Source: Archangium violaceum Cb vi76 | Lineage (GTDB): Bacteria; Myxococcota; Myxococcia; Myxococcales; Myxococcaceae | Length of the DNA: 64,000 nt | Assembly: GCF_000733295.1 (NCBI RefSeq) | Contig: NZ_JPMI01000048.1 | Coordinates: 1 to 64,000 of the forward strand | Direction of reading: 5' to 3' | In this document: piece by piece, positions 26,700 to 34,893 of the stretch | How positions within the stretch are numbered: position 1 is the first letter of the stretch | Layout of the letters: each line of letters starts with the position of its first letter | Notes under the pieces: model-generated | Seen by the model: only the letters and a program-made list of their open reading frames with translations | Databases searched by the model: none | Told to the model about the DNA's origin: nothing | Translations under genes and position numbers: made by a program

Positions 26700-26704
26700 A
26701 ACAG

Positions 26705-27646
26705 CTACAGCTTACCCAACCCCTCGAGGTAACGGTCGATCTCCGCGAGATCGATCTTCGAGGTGCCGCCTGCCCGACTGCTCGCTCCAACGGCGGCGGC
26801 GGGCTTCTGTTGCCCTTCCGGCAGAGCCGAGCCCTGGAGTCCCAGGTTGTCGGCGATCCGGTGGATGAGCTTGTCGGTGATGGTCTGCTCGCGGGCCAGG
26901 AAGGCCTCGAAGAGCGCGTTGTCACAGATGCTGTTGATGACGCGCGGGGTGCCGCCCGAGCGCTGGTGCACGGCGACCAGGGCCTCGTTGGTGAACGGCA
27001 TGCGCGGGCAGCTGGCGAGCCGGAGGCGGTGCTTGATGTAGGCCTCGGTGGACTCGGAGGTGAAGGGCTCCAGCTTGTAGCGGAGCGACACGCGCTGGGC
27101 GAGCGGCGGGTCCAGCTTGAGGTTCTTCTCGATCTCCGGGAGTCCGAAGAAGACGAAGGAGATGAGCTTGCGCTCGGGGACCTCGAGGTTGAGCAACCCC
27201 CGGAATTCCTCCATGAGCTCGCGCGTCTCCAGCATCTGGGCCTCGTCGATGAGGACGACGGCCTTCTTGCCGGACTCGTAGATTTGGAGCAGGCGCTGGT
27301 AGAGCTGGGACAGGAGGGCCAGCTTCTCCTGGGCGGGGTTCTCCACGCCCAGCTGCAGGGCGATGCGGCGCAGCAGCCAGTTGGCGGTGATGCCCGAGTG
27401 GATGATGACGAGCAGCGCGGCCTCGTACTCGGACTCGGGGAGCGAGTCGAGCATGCGGCGCGCCAGCGTCGTCTTTCCGGCCCCGATGTCGCCGATGAGG
27501 ATCGACAGACCCTTCATGTAGCTGACCGAGTGCATGAGCCGGGTCAGCGCCTGGGAGTGCTGGGCCGAGTTGTAATAGAAGCGGCTCACCGGAGCGTTGG
27601 AGAAGGGCTCCTGGTTGAGCTCGAAATAGTCGAGGTAGGTGGACAT
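26705..27646 (-). CDS. ExeA/GspA-like AAA ATPase
   Basis: A 313-residue AAA+ ATPase of the ExeA/GspA type, known for helping secretins assemble by acting with a peptidoglycan-binding partner, though many relatives are soluble switches. The N-terminal YLDYFELNQEPFSNAPVSRFYY is the family opening (Y-x-x-x-F-x-x-x-x-x-P-F ... P-D/S-x-x-F-x-Y). Walker A is GDIGAGKTT (52-60), Walker B AVVLIDEAQML, with the sensor region FVFFGLPEIEKNL and the arginine-containing LAQRVSLRYKLEPF. A C-terminal lid follows, then an Ala/Ser/Gly-rich tail. No membrane helix or peptidoglycan domain is present, unlike classical ExeA, so it is the ATPase part only. It lies 24 bases after the SgmX-like gene and 5 before tamB. 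Its closeness to the T4P secretin operon is suggestive but not proof of a role in pilus assembly. Confidence 0.88.
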   Translation of the reverse strand: MSTYLDYFELNQEPFSNAPVSRFYYNSAQHSQALTRLMHSVSYMKGLSILIGDIGAGKTTLARRMLDSLPESEYEAALLVIIHSGITANWLLRRIALQLGVENPAQEKLALLSQLYQRLLQIYESGKKAVVLIDEAQMLETRELMEEFRGLLNLEVPERKLISFVFFGLPEIEKNLKLDPPLAQRVSLRYKLEPFTSESTEAYIKHRLRLASCPRMPFTNEALVAVHQRSGGTPRVINSICDNALFEAFLAREQTITDKLIHRIADNLGLQGSALPEGQQKPAAAVGASSRAGGTSKIDLAEIDRYLEGLGKL

Positions 27647-27670
27647 GGGCTCGGCGAACCTCGGACAGCG

Positions 27671-30600
27671 CTAGACGTAGCCTACCTTACGCGGCCTGGC
27701 GGCTCCGGCGGCCGCGGGCATGGCACCCGGGGGAGGAGCGTTGGGTGCCTTCCCACCGCTGGGAGGCAGTGGATCCGGCACGGGAGACGTGAGGGCGGCC
27801 AGCCGCTGCACATGGCCGGAGGCCTCCCGGAAGTTCGGGTCGAGCGCGGCCACGCGCTGGTAGTGGTAGAGGGCCTTGCCCTGCTCGTTGATGGCCTCGT
27901 AGGCCAGACCCAGCTCGAAGCCGATGGCCTTGGCGACCTCGCCGGTGGCGTGCTCGCTGGCGAGCGCCTGTTTGAAGGTGCCCACCGCCGCTCCGGCATC
28001 GCCCCTCTGGGCCTGCAGCAGGCCGATCATCGTGAGGCAATCCACCTCACGCTTCTTGCCCACGCAGCCCTCGCGGGCCACGGCGAACTCGTTGAGGGCG
28101 TCGTCGATGAGGCCCATCTCGCGGTAGGCGATGCCCAGGTCGTAGTGGGTGTCCACGTCCTCGGGCTTGACCACCTTGGCGAGGCCCTTCTTGAACTCGG
28201 CGAAGACCTCCTCCACCGAGTACTGGAAGTCCTCCTCGACGGCGGGCGCCGCGGGCTGATCTCCACCCAGGTCCCCGAACTCGCCGGCCAGCTCCGCCGC
28301 CAGGTCGAACGCGTCGCGCTCGGCGGGGGACTCGCCCAGGGCGGGCACGGCGGGCACGGCGATGGACTCGGTGCTCTCCTCGGGCTCCTCGGCGGCCGGA
28401 GTCCCACCGGACTCGAGCGCCTCGAGCCGGGCCATGAGCTCTTCCGCGCGCGCGTGGCCCGGGAAGGCGATCTGCACCGTCTCGAGGATCTCCCGAGCCT
28501 CCTCGAAGAGGCCCTGATCCAGGAAGAAGCTGGCCTCGTCGCACTCCTCGGCGGCGGGCTCCTCGGCGGGCTCCTCGACCTGGGCGACGACGGGCTGCGG
28601 CTTGGGCGCGGGCTGGGCCTTGGCGGGCGCGGCGGCGGGAGCCGGAGCCTTCGCGGCGGGCTGGGGCTGCGCCTTGGCGGGCGGAGCGGCGACCGGAGCT
28701 GGAGCCTTGGCGGGCGCGGGCTGCGCCTTGACGGGCGGAGCGGCGGCCGGGGCCTTGGGCGCGGCGACCGGAGCCTTGGGCGCGGCCACCACGGGCGCGG
28801 GGACGGGCTCGAGCTCGGGCTCCTCGAACTCGTAGGAGCCGACGAGCGCCGGCGTGTCCACCGGAGTGCCCTCGTCCTCGAGCGCCAGCGCGGGAGAGCC
28901 AGAGGAGGTCGGCTCGTCCAGCTCCGTCGGCAGCATGGCCACGCGCGTGGGCTCTGCCTCGGAGAAGCCGTCGTCCTCGAAGGAGTCCTGGAGCAGGTGG
29001 GCCGAGGGCGCGGCCACCTGCGTGGGCTGCGGCTCCTCGTCGCCGAGCGACAGGGGCTCATCACCCTCCGCCACCAGCGGCTCGTCCTCGAAGGCGGCGG
29101 GGGCGACCAGGGCGTCGTCCTCCTCACCGGCCGGCTCCATGAAGACGGTCGTCGCCTCCTCGGGCTCGTCGCCGGCGCCGAAGAGGGGCTCATCGCCCGA
29201 CACCACCGCGCCGGGCTCGTCCGCGAGCACCATGCCCTCGTCGGAGTCCGCCGGAATGCCGAACTCGCCGGAGAGGATCTGCCCCTCCTCCTCGTCCGCG
29301 CTGCTCGCGGAGACCAGGGCCAGCTCGTCGCCCGGCGGGTGCTCCAGGGCATCCGGGGGCGCATCGGCGACGACGATCTCCTCGTCGCTGGAGTCCACGA
29401 GGATGGCGTCCTCGCCCACGGACTCCACCTGCGCGGCCTCGACGGGCGCCGTCTCATCCGACTGCAGCACGGACAGGAAGGCGGGCACCTCGGGGTGGCC
29501 GGGGTTCTGCTCGAGGATGATGGCCAGGTACGGCTGGGCGCGCTGCACGTCCGCGCGGCGCGTACACAGGCGCAGCACGTTCAGCAGCTGCTCACCGGCC
29601 TGGGCCGTGTTGCCGGAGGCGACGTAGATGTGGAAGGCCTTCTCGTGCGCGTCGAGGTTCTCCGGGTCCACCGCGAAGATCTTCCGCAGGTGCTCGAGCG
29701 CTTTGTCGTGCAGGCCGTATTTGACGTAGACCTCTGTCTCCGTCAGCAGCTTGGAGAACTGCTCCTTGCCGGTCGGGGCCGGAGCGGCGGGCGCGGGAGC
29801 CGGAGCCGCCTGGGCAGCAGGCGCGGGGGCCGGAGCGGGCGCGGGCGCCGCCTGGGGCGCGGGCGCCGCCGCCACCGGAGCCTTGGCGGCGGGAGCCGGC
29901 TGGGGAGCTGGGGCGGGCGCGGGAGCAGCCGCGGCGGGCGCGGGCGCTGGGGCCGGAGCGGCGCTGGCGCTCTCCGCCTTGTACGCCTCGTAGTCCGGAT
30001 CAGCCGGATCCAGCTCGGCGACCTGGTTCCAGATGTTGCGGGCGTCCTGGTGGCGGCCGCGCTCCTGGTAGACCTTGGCGAGCTCCTTGTAGACGGAGAT
30101 CGTCTTGGCCGTCTGGCCGAGCCCGTGGAAGGCCTGGGCCAGCATGTTGAGCGTCTCGACGTCGCGTCCGTCCGCCTTGAAGCACACCTGGAGCCGGGCC
30201 AGGGCGCGCTTCTGGTCTCCGCGCGACAGGTACTGCTGGGCCAGGTCCTTGGCCAGCGCCACGTTGTCCGGATCCAGGGTGGACAGGCGCTCCGCGACGC
30301 GGAACCAGTCATCCATCCGGTTGTTGCGCTTGAGGTACTCGGCGGCCTTCTTGAACTCCTGGGTGGCCTCGCGCGGCATGTTCTCGCGCGCGTACAGCTC
30401 GGCCAGCTTGATCTTCGACGCCACGTTCTCGGGGTCGAGATCCACCATCTTCTTGAGCGTATCCAGGGAGTTCTTGACGTCGCCGGCCTTGTCGTAGTGG
30501 TTGGCGACGATCTGGAAATACGCCATGGCCTCGGACATCAGTCCGAGCTGCTGATGGAGCTCCGCCAGCTTGAGATTGACGTCCAGCAGGTTGGGGTTGA

Positions 30601-30856
30601 GCTTGAGGACCTGCTTGTAGAGGGCAACGGCCTTGAGGAAGAAGCCGTCGGTGGAGTAGCCCTCGGCGACCTTGGTGAAGTAGTGGGCCGCCTGAACGTT
30701 GTCGTTCTTCTTCTGGTACAGCTCCCCCATCTTCTGGAGGACGCGGCCATCCTTGGGGTCTACTTCCAGGACCTTCTGGTACTCCTTGATGGCCTTGTCG
30801 TAGGCGCCCTTCGCGACGAGCTTGGCGGCGGCTTCGATGATCTTGTTCTTGTCCAT
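27671..30856 (-). CDS. sgmX: Large TPR protein, SgmX-like T4P polarity/activation factor
   Basis: A 1061-residue cytoplasmic TPR protein. ATG 30856 gives MDKNKIIEAAAKLVAKGAYDKAIKEYQKVLEVDPKDG, the first TPR unit; a frame reaching 30982 has no family features. Layout: an N-terminal run of about eight TPRs (1-280), an Ala/Pro linker (about 290-355), further TPRs (about 360-460), an acidic low-complexity middle (465-690), an Ala/Pro/Lys linker (695-785), one TPR-like hairpin and a C-terminal TPR set (about 880-1030). This layout and its place next to accC downstream of pilQ match M. xanthus SgmX (MXAN_5766), which binds MglA-GTP and brings the activated GTPase's signal to pole-located T4P machines. 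The assignment rests on architecture and synteny as I remember them. A Roadblock protein lies four genes upstream. Confidence 0.75.
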   Translation of the reverse strand: MDKNKIIEAAAKLVAKGAYDKAIKEYQKVLEVDPKDGRVLQKMGELYQKKNDNVQAAHYFTKVAEGYSTDGFFLKAVALYKQVLKLNPNLLDVNLKLAELHQQLGLMSEAMAYFQIVANHYDKAGDVKNSLDTLKKMVDLDPENVASKIKLAELYARENMPREATQEFKKAAEYLKRNNRMDDWFRVAERLSTLDPDNVALAKDLAQQYLSRGDQKRALARLQVCFKADGRDVETLNMLAQAFHGLGQTAKTISVYKELAKVYQERGRHQDARNIWNQVAELDPADPDYEAYKAESASAAPAPAPAPAAAAPAPAPAPQPAPAAKAPVAAAPAPQAAPAPAPAPAPAAQAAPAPAPAAPAPTGKEQFSKLLTETEVYVKYGLHDKALEHLRKIFAVDPENLDAHEKAFHIYVASGNTAQAGEQLLNVLRLCTRRADVQRAQPYLAIILEQNPGHPEVPAFLSVLQSDETAPVEAAQVESVGEDAILVDSSDEEIVVADAPPDALEHPPGDELALVSASSADEEEGQILSGEFGIPADSDEGMVLADEPGAVVSGDEPLFGAGDEPEEATTVFMEPAGEEDDALVAPAAFEDEPLVAEGDEPLSLGDEEPQPTQVAAPSAHLLQDSFEDDGFSEAEPTRVAMLPTELDEPTSSGSPALALEDEGTPVDTPALVGSYEFEEPELEPVPAPVVAAPKAPVAAPKAPAAAPPVKAQPAPAKAPAPVAAPPAKAQPQPAAKAPAPAAAPAKAQPAPKPQPVVAQVEEPAEEPAAEECDEASFFLDQGLFEEAREILETVQIAFPGHARAEELMARLEALESGGTPAAEEPEESTESIAVPAVPALGESPAERDAFDLAAELAGEFGDLGGDQPAAPAVEEDFQYSVEEVFAEFKKGLAKVVKPEDVDTHYDLGIAYREMGLIDDALNEFAVAREGCVGKKREVDCLTMIGLLQAQRGDAGAAVGTFKQALASEHATGEVAKAIGFELGLAYEAINEQGKALYHYQRVAALDPNFREASGHVQRLAALTSPVPDPLPPSGGKAPNAPPPGAMPAAAGAARPRKVGYV
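28565..28815. repeat. Ala/Pro/Lys-rich coding repeat
   Basis: Within the SgmX-like gene the minus strand encodes tandem imperfect units such as A-P-A-K-A-P-A-P-V-A-A-P-P-A-K-A-Q-P, seen on the plus strand as repeated ggcgggcgcggcg and ggagcc blocks. It is a disordered linker, prone to length variation and assembly slippage, not a CRISPR or mobile repeat. Confidence 0.7.
29770..29975. repeat. Ala/Pro-rich coding repeat
   Basis: This is the second low-complexity linker of the SgmX-like protein, between the N-terminal TPR array and the following TPR block. The encoded peptide alternates A-P-A-P-A-P with short Gln and Lys interruptions. It resembles the linker at 28565-28815 but contains fewer Lys residues. 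Confidence 0.7.
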
Positions 30857-31036
30857 CGAGCGTTGGGCTTCCTGCCGAGCGAAACCCGAGGAAAATCCGG
30901 GGTTTCTGCTTCCTTCAAGGAGACAGCGAGGGAGTCCCGAGGCTAACGGAATCCTCCCTCGCGGGTCAAGGAATCCACCCACCCCAACCCCCAGGAGGAT
31001 CAGGGGGTTGCGCGATGAGCAGGCGAGCAGGCCCGC

Positions 31037-32422
31037 CTACGGGGTCTCCTCGATGGCCTTCTTCAGACGGTGGGTGCCCGTCTCGGACGCCAGCAGCCGC
31101 TCCACGAAGCGCGTGTCGTAGTTGCCCTCGACGAAGGCGTCCTCCGCCATGGCCGCCCGGTGGAACGGGATGTTGGTGCGGATGCCCTGCACCACGTACT
31201 CGCCCAGCGCCCGCTGCATGCGGCGGATCGCCGTGGGCCGGTCCTCCGCGTACACGATCAGCTTGGCCAGCAGGCTGTCGTAGTACGGCAGCACCGTGTA
31301 GTTCTCGTACGCACTGGAGTCCACACGCACGCCATAACCACCGGGCACGCTGTAGGCGGTGATCTTCCCCGGCCAGGGCGCGAAGGTGACGGGGTCCTCG
31401 GCGTTGACGCGGCACTCGATGGCATGGCCGCGCATCTGGATGTCCTCCTGCTTGCGCTGGAGGGGCTCACCCGAGGAGAGCTTGATCTGCTCGCGCACCA
31501 GGTCGATGCCGGTGACGAGCTCGGTCACCGGGTGCTCCACCTGGATACGGGTGTTCATCTCCATGAAGTAGAAGCGGCCGTTCTCGTCGAGCAGGTACTC
31601 GATGGTGCCCACGTTGTTGTAGCCGAGCTTCTCCATGGCGCGGATGGAGACCTCGCCCATCTGCTGGCGGAGCTCGGGGGTGAGGGCCGGAGAGGGGCTC
31701 TCTTCAATCAGCTTCTGGTGGCGGCGCTGCACCGAGCACTCGCGCTCACCCAGGTGGATGATGCGCCCGTGCTCGTCGGCCACGACCTGGATTTCGATGT
31801 GGCGCGGCTTCTCCACGTACCGCTCGATGTAGAGGTCGCCGTTGCCGAAGGACGCCACGGCCTCGGCCGCCGCGGTGGCGAAGGCCTGGGCCAGCGCGTG
31901 CGGCTCGCGGACGATCTTCATGCCCTTGCCGCCACCGCCGGCCGCCGCCTTGAGGATGACCGGGAAACCGATCTCCCTGGCGAAGGCCTCGGCCTCCTTG
32001 GGGTCCTTCACCGTGCCGATGCTGCCGGGCAGCAGGGGCAGGCCGGCCTCGCGCGCGGCGTTGCGGGCGCGGACCTTGTTGCCCATCAGCGAGATCATCT
32101 CCGGCCGGGGGCCGATGAAATGAATCTTGCAGTCCCGGCACACCTTGGCGAACTCGGAGTTCTCCGAGAGGAAGCCGTAGCCGGGGTGGATGGCGTCCGC
32201 CCGGGTGATTTCCGCCGCGGAGAGCAGCTGCGGGATGTTGAGGTAGCTCTCCTTGGACGGCGGCGGACCGATGCACACCGACTCATCGGCGAACCGCACG
32301 TGCAGGGCGTTGGCGTCGGCCGTGGAGTGCACCGCCACGGTGGCGATGCCCAGCTCACGGCAGGCACGGATGACCCGCAGGGCAATCTCCCCGCGGTTGG
32401 CGATCAGCACCTTCTTGAACAC
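31037..32422 (-). CDS. accC: Biotin carboxylase subunit of acetyl-CoA carboxylase
   Basis: A 461-residue ATP-grasp enzyme that carboxylates the biotin on AccB using ATP and bicarbonate, the first step of malonyl-CoA synthesis. The start is GTG 32422 with GGAGGC upstream; the N terminus [24 protein letters not shown] is the family signature. The Gly-rich ATP loop is [15 protein letters not shown], and active-site residues are in [20 protein letters not shown] (bicarbonate/biotin site) and [18 protein letters not shown] (metal Glu residues and the catalytic Arg). [12 protein letters not shown] and the C-terminal [12 protein letters not shown] are present. The length matches stand-alone AccC (about 450). 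It follows accB by 38 bases, and the SgmX-like gene follows after 180 bases, where a separate promoter is possible. Confidence 0.97.
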   Translation of the reverse strand: MFKKVLIANRGEIALRVIRACRELGIATVAVHSTADANALHVRFADESVCIGPPPSKESYLNIPQLLSAAEITRADAIHPGYGFLSENSEFAKVCRDCKIHFIGPRPEMISLMGNKVRARNAAREAGLPLLPGSIGTVKDPKEAEAFAREIGFPVILKAAAGGGGKGMKIVREPHALAQAFATAAAEAVASFGNGDLYIERYVEKPRHIEIQVVADEHGRIIHLGERECSVQRRHQKLIEESPSPALTPELRQQMGEVSIRAMEKLGYNNVGTIEYLLDENGRFYFMEMNTRIQVEHPVTELVTGIDLVREQIKLSSGEPLQRKQEDIQMRGHAIECRVNAEDPVTFAPWPGKITAYSVPGGYGVRVDSSAYENYTVLPYYDSLLAKLIVYAEDRPTAIRRMQRALGEYVVQGIRTNIPFHRAAMAEDAFVEGNYDTRFVERLLASETGTHRLKKAIEETP

Positions 32423-32460
32423 GATGTCGTGCCTCCGCGGGGCGCTCGGCGCCCGCTATG

Positions 32461-33064
32461 TCAGACCGGCTCGATGCGGAACAGCGCCTGGCCGAACTCG
32501 ACCGGCTGCCCGTTCTCCACGAGGATCTCCGCCACGCGCCCCACCACGTCGGCTTCGATCTCGTTCATCAGCTTCATGGCCTCGATGATGCAGAGCACCT
32601 GGCCCTTCTTCACCACCGAGCCCACCTCGACGAAAGCGGGCTGATCCGGGGCGGGCGTCCGGTAGAACGTCCCCACGAACGGGCTGGTGACGGAGTGACC
32701 GGGCTTCTCGGCCGCGGGAGCCGCGGCGGCCGGAGCCGCGGCGGCCACGGGGGCCGGAGCGTGGTGCAGTGGGGGGAGCGGCGGCCATCACCGGCGCGGC
32801 GGCCATCACCGGCGCGGGGCTGACCGAGGGCGTCACCGGAGCCGCGTGCACGATGGTGGGAGCCGGCACGGGGCCACGGCGGATGAACAGCCGCTCCTCA
32901 CCGCGCTGCCAGACGAGCCGCGTCACCTCGGAGGCCTCGAGGATCTCCACGATCTGCCGGAGGGCCTCCACGTCCAGGGACGTGGTGTTGCCCTCGATAC
33001 GGGCGCTGCCGGACTGCACGGTGGCCGCGGGCTCCGTTCGCACTGCCTTGCGCTTGGTTGCCAA
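32461..33064 (-). CDS. accB: Biotin carboxyl carrier protein, frameshifted in this sequence
   Basis: AccB carries the biotin shuttled between carboxylase and carboxyltransferase. The gene begins at TTG 33064 with GGGAGGGG seven bases upstream, giving (M)[15 protein letters not shown] and the N-terminal domain [28 protein letters not shown]. The Pro/Ala thumb linker then runs into the wrong frame, while the biotinyl domain ([47 protein letters not shown] with the biotinylated Lys in EAMKLM) is read one base off. The frames meet at a run of six G on the plus strand (32771-32776); five G would join them as [15 protein letters not shown]. The total span of 604 bases is one more than a multiple of three. 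AccB is normally essential, so a base-call error in the run is likely unless another copy exists. Confidence 0.9.
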
Positions 33065-33095
33065 TTCCGTCCCCTCCCTGAACCGCAGTGGGCCC

Positions 33096-33674
33096 TTAGC
33101 CCGCGGTGGCCACGCGCGTGAGGTACTTGCCGTCACGCGTATCGATCTTGAGGATGTCACCCTCGTTGATGAAGAGCGGCACGTTGACGGTGTAGCCCGT
33201 CTCCATCGTGGCCGGCTTCAGCGCGCCGGACACGGTATCGCCGCGCACGCCCGGATCGCACTTGGTGACCTTCAGGTCCACCGAGTTCGGCAGGGTCACG
33301 CCAATGGCCTTGCCGTTGTAGAACAGGATGGACGCGTTGATGTTCTCCTTCAGGAAGTTCTTGGACTCCCCGAGGACTTCCGCGCTGATGAAGGTCTGCT
33401 CGTAGTTGCGGGTGTCCATGAAGTAGAAGTCGCCGCCCTGCTCGTACAGGAACTGCATGTCCTTCTCTTCGATGTCGGGCTTGGCCACCTTCTCGCCGGA
33501 CTTGAGGGTCGGCTGGAGCACGCGCCCGGTCAGCAGGCTGCGGATGGACGTGCGCACGAAGGCCGAGCCCTTGCCCGGCTTGACGTGCTGGAACTCGACG
33601 ATCTCGAACGGTTCACCGTCGATTTCGATCTTCATGCCCTTGCGGAACTCGGACGTATCGATGACACCAGCCAT
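33096..33674 (-). CDS. efp: Translation elongation factor P
   Basis: A 192-residue EF-P, which binds between the P and E sites and relieves stalling at polyproline. All three beta-barrel domains are visible: the N-terminal KOW-like domain with the loop HVKPGKGSAFVRT, where Lys35 is the tip residue normally modified, then FLYEQGGDFYFMDTRNYEQ, and the C-terminal OB domain ending VPLFINEGDILKIDTRDGKYLTR. The tip is Lys, not Arg, so modification of the EpmA/EpmB or another Lys type is expected; the modifying enzyme is not in the window. Upstream AAGGAG precedes ATG 33674. Polyproline-rich proteins in this window (58894-60135, the SgmX linkers) are plausible clients. accB follows 31 bases later, a common arrangement. 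Confidence 0.97.
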   Translation of the reverse strand: MAGVIDTSEFRKGMKIEIDGEPFEIVEFQHVKPGKGSAFVRTSIRSLLTGRVLQPTLKSGEKVAKPDIEEKDMQFLYEQGGDFYFMDTRNYEQTFISAEVLGESKNFLKENINASILFYNGKAIGVTLPNSVDLKVTKCDPGVRGDTVSGALKPATMETGYTVNVPLFINEGDILKIDTRDGKYLTRVATAG

Positions 33675-33722
33675 GGACAGGCTCCTTCGGACAGCTTGAA
33701 AAGTCCGGGGTGTCTAGCCGAG

Positions 33723-33756
33723 GCGCCGCGCCTTGCAAAGGGGAAAGGCGCGGCGC
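33723..33756 (-). terminator. Perfect 12-base-pair hairpin upstream of efp
   Basis: Arms at 33723-33734 (GCGCCGCGCCTT) and 33745-33756 are perfectly complementary around a 10-base loop. It lies after the Roadblock gene (stop 33779) and before efp (start 33674) in the direction of transcription. No U tract follows, so it may be a weak terminator, an mRNA processing or stability element, or a barrier separating the pilus genes from efp-accBC. Confidence 0.5.
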
Positions 33757-33778
33757 GCTGCGCCGTCCGCTCGGCGGC

Positions 33779-34141
33779 CTACAACTCGGCGCGAATCTTG
33801 GGGGCGATCACCCGGAGGACGTACCTGCCCTTCCCGTAGTTACCGTCCGCCCGGAGCGCCAGGACCAGGAAGTATTCCGGGGTAATGAGGCGCATCAGCG
33901 TGAGCACCCGCTCACTGTTGACGCTGACCTCCTGGACCTCCCCCGTCTTGAGGGTCTCTGCGGCCTGGCGGAGCTGACCGAGCAGGTTGGCGTACTCCAC
34001 CCAGGCCCCGTTCAGCTCCAGCTCGGCCGCGTCTTCCCTCTGATGGGTGTCCACGGAGATGCCGTCGAACCCCATCACACTGCAGGCCAGGGCCCCGTCT
34101 ACCTGGTTGACCACCGACTCGAGGTGCGTGCGGAAGGACAT
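33779..34141 (-). CDS. Roadblock/LC7 domain protein (MglB-like fold)
   Basis: A 120-residue single-domain protein with the Roadblock/LC7 fold, the family of MglB, which is the GTPase-activating partner of the small GTPase MglA in myxobacterial polarity. The pattern is an N-terminal helix HLESVVNQVDGALACSVMGFDGISVDTH (the family's helix, strand, then G-x-D/G-x-x-I/V turn), a central amphipathic helix ending in LLGQLRQAAETL, then VQEVSVNSERVLTLMRLITPEYFLVLALR and a C-terminal helix. It is not MglB itself: the sequence is too distant and no mglA follows. It lies 41 bases after the secreted protein gene downstream of pilQ and before efp. Association with a Ras-like GTPase or with T4P control is a fair inference. 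Confidence 0.82.
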   Translation of the reverse strand: MSFRTHLESVVNQVDGALACSVMGFDGISVDTHQREDAAELELNGAWVEYANLLGQLRQAAETLKTGEVQEVSVNSERVLTLMRLITPEYFLVLALRADGNYGKGRYVLRVIAPKIRAEL

Positions 34142-34182
34142 GGCGTCTGGCTTGTAGGAGGCGAGGGGGAACGGGTCAAGCG

Positions 34183-34857
34183 CTAGGTGGGATCGACGCA
34201 GGCGTCATCGTCACCGCCGACGGCGACATCCTGCCCCACCACGCACGCGCCGGCGGGAATCTGATCATCCGCGCAATCGTAGGTGGCCCCGCTGCTGTAC
34301 ACCCTGATCGGGAAGGTGAACTTGTTGCTCTCCACTACCTGACCACCGCTCATCCGGCCCCGGGCCTTGATGGTGGAGAACACGACCCCATCCTTGCCCT
34401 CGAGTGCCGCAGACCCCTTGGGGCCGAACGCATTCATGAAGACGTAGCTCTGGTCGGGGTCGGTCCCAGGACGCAGGACGCGGTAGACGGCCGTGCTCTC
34501 TTCCTGGGTGTCGATCAGGTTCGCGGCCGCGCCACCACCGCTCGGCACGTATTCGTAGGAATAGACGAACTCGTTCACCGTGATGTCGCTGAGCCCCGGG
34601 CCCGAGAACGGCTCCTGGTTGATGACGATGGGCTGGGTGGAGTTGTTCGTCTCGACACTCATGGCCAGCAGGTAATTCCGACTACCACTCAGATCGAGGA
34701 GGCCCGAGCCGATCACCAACTCATCGGAGGGCACACACGCGTCATCTTCGACTGACAGCGCGCGGGCATCGAGGAACCTGAAGGGCGCATCGCCCTGGTT
34801 GGCCACACAGGCCGCCTGCCCCAGTGCCAGCGCCGCAATCGTCATCAATCGCTTCAT
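34183..34857 (-). CDS. Secreted or lipoprotein of unknown function downstream of pilQ
   Basis: A 224-residue exported protein I do not recognise. ATG 34857 (nine bases after AAGGAG) gives MKRLMTIAALALGQAACVANQ; the Cys after Gln-Ala-Ala is an imperfect lipobox, so it may be a lipoprotein or be cut by signal peptidase I. The mature domain looks beta-rich (SRNYLLAMSVETNN, NEFVYSYEYVP, STAVYRVLRPG, NKFTFPIRVYSSGATYDC) and ends in a Cys- and Asp-rich tail (DCADDQIPAGACVVGQDV ... DDDACVDP) resembling short secreted myxobacterial lipoprotein tails. It follows pilQ by 36 bases on the same strand, so a function with the secretin or at the outer membrane is possible. It should not be called PilW or Tgl on this evidence. 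Confidence 0.68.
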   Translation of the reverse strand: MKRLMTIAALALGQAACVANQGDAPFRFLDARALSVEDDACVPSDELVIGSGLLDLSGSRNYLLAMSVETNNSTQPIVINQEPFSGPGLSDITVNEFVYSYEYVPSGGGAAANLIDTQEESTAVYRVLRPGTDPDQSYVFMNAFGPKGSAALEGKDGVVFSTIKARGRMSGGQVVESNKFTFPIRVYSSGATYDCADDQIPAGACVVGQDVAVGGDDDACVDPT

Positions 34858-34893
34858 GGACATCGACTCCTTGGACCGTAGAGGAGGGACCGG

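Noticed and set aside
23061-26732. A 1223-codon plus-strand open frame opposite tamB
   Set aside because: Antisense shadow of the TamB-like gene, with no family features and an implausible His/Gln/Gly composition.
28565-29975. GC-rich repeats that look like a direct-repeat array
   Set aside because: They encode Ala/Pro linkers within one open frame and have no regular spacer; they are not CRISPR or a mobile element.
26810-30946. A 1378-codon plus-strand open frame opposite the SgmX-like and ExeA-like genes
   Set aside because: It is the antisense shadow of two well-supported genes; its composition (Gly, Arg, Leu, His, Val runs) and lack of any domain are typical of reversed GC-rich coding DNA.
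33711-33738. TTGCAA and TAGACA as a sigma-70-type promoter for efp
   Set aside because: The elements are 16 bases apart but the -35 candidate lies inside the loop and arm of the perfect hairpin, and both matches are moderate, so I did not list it.
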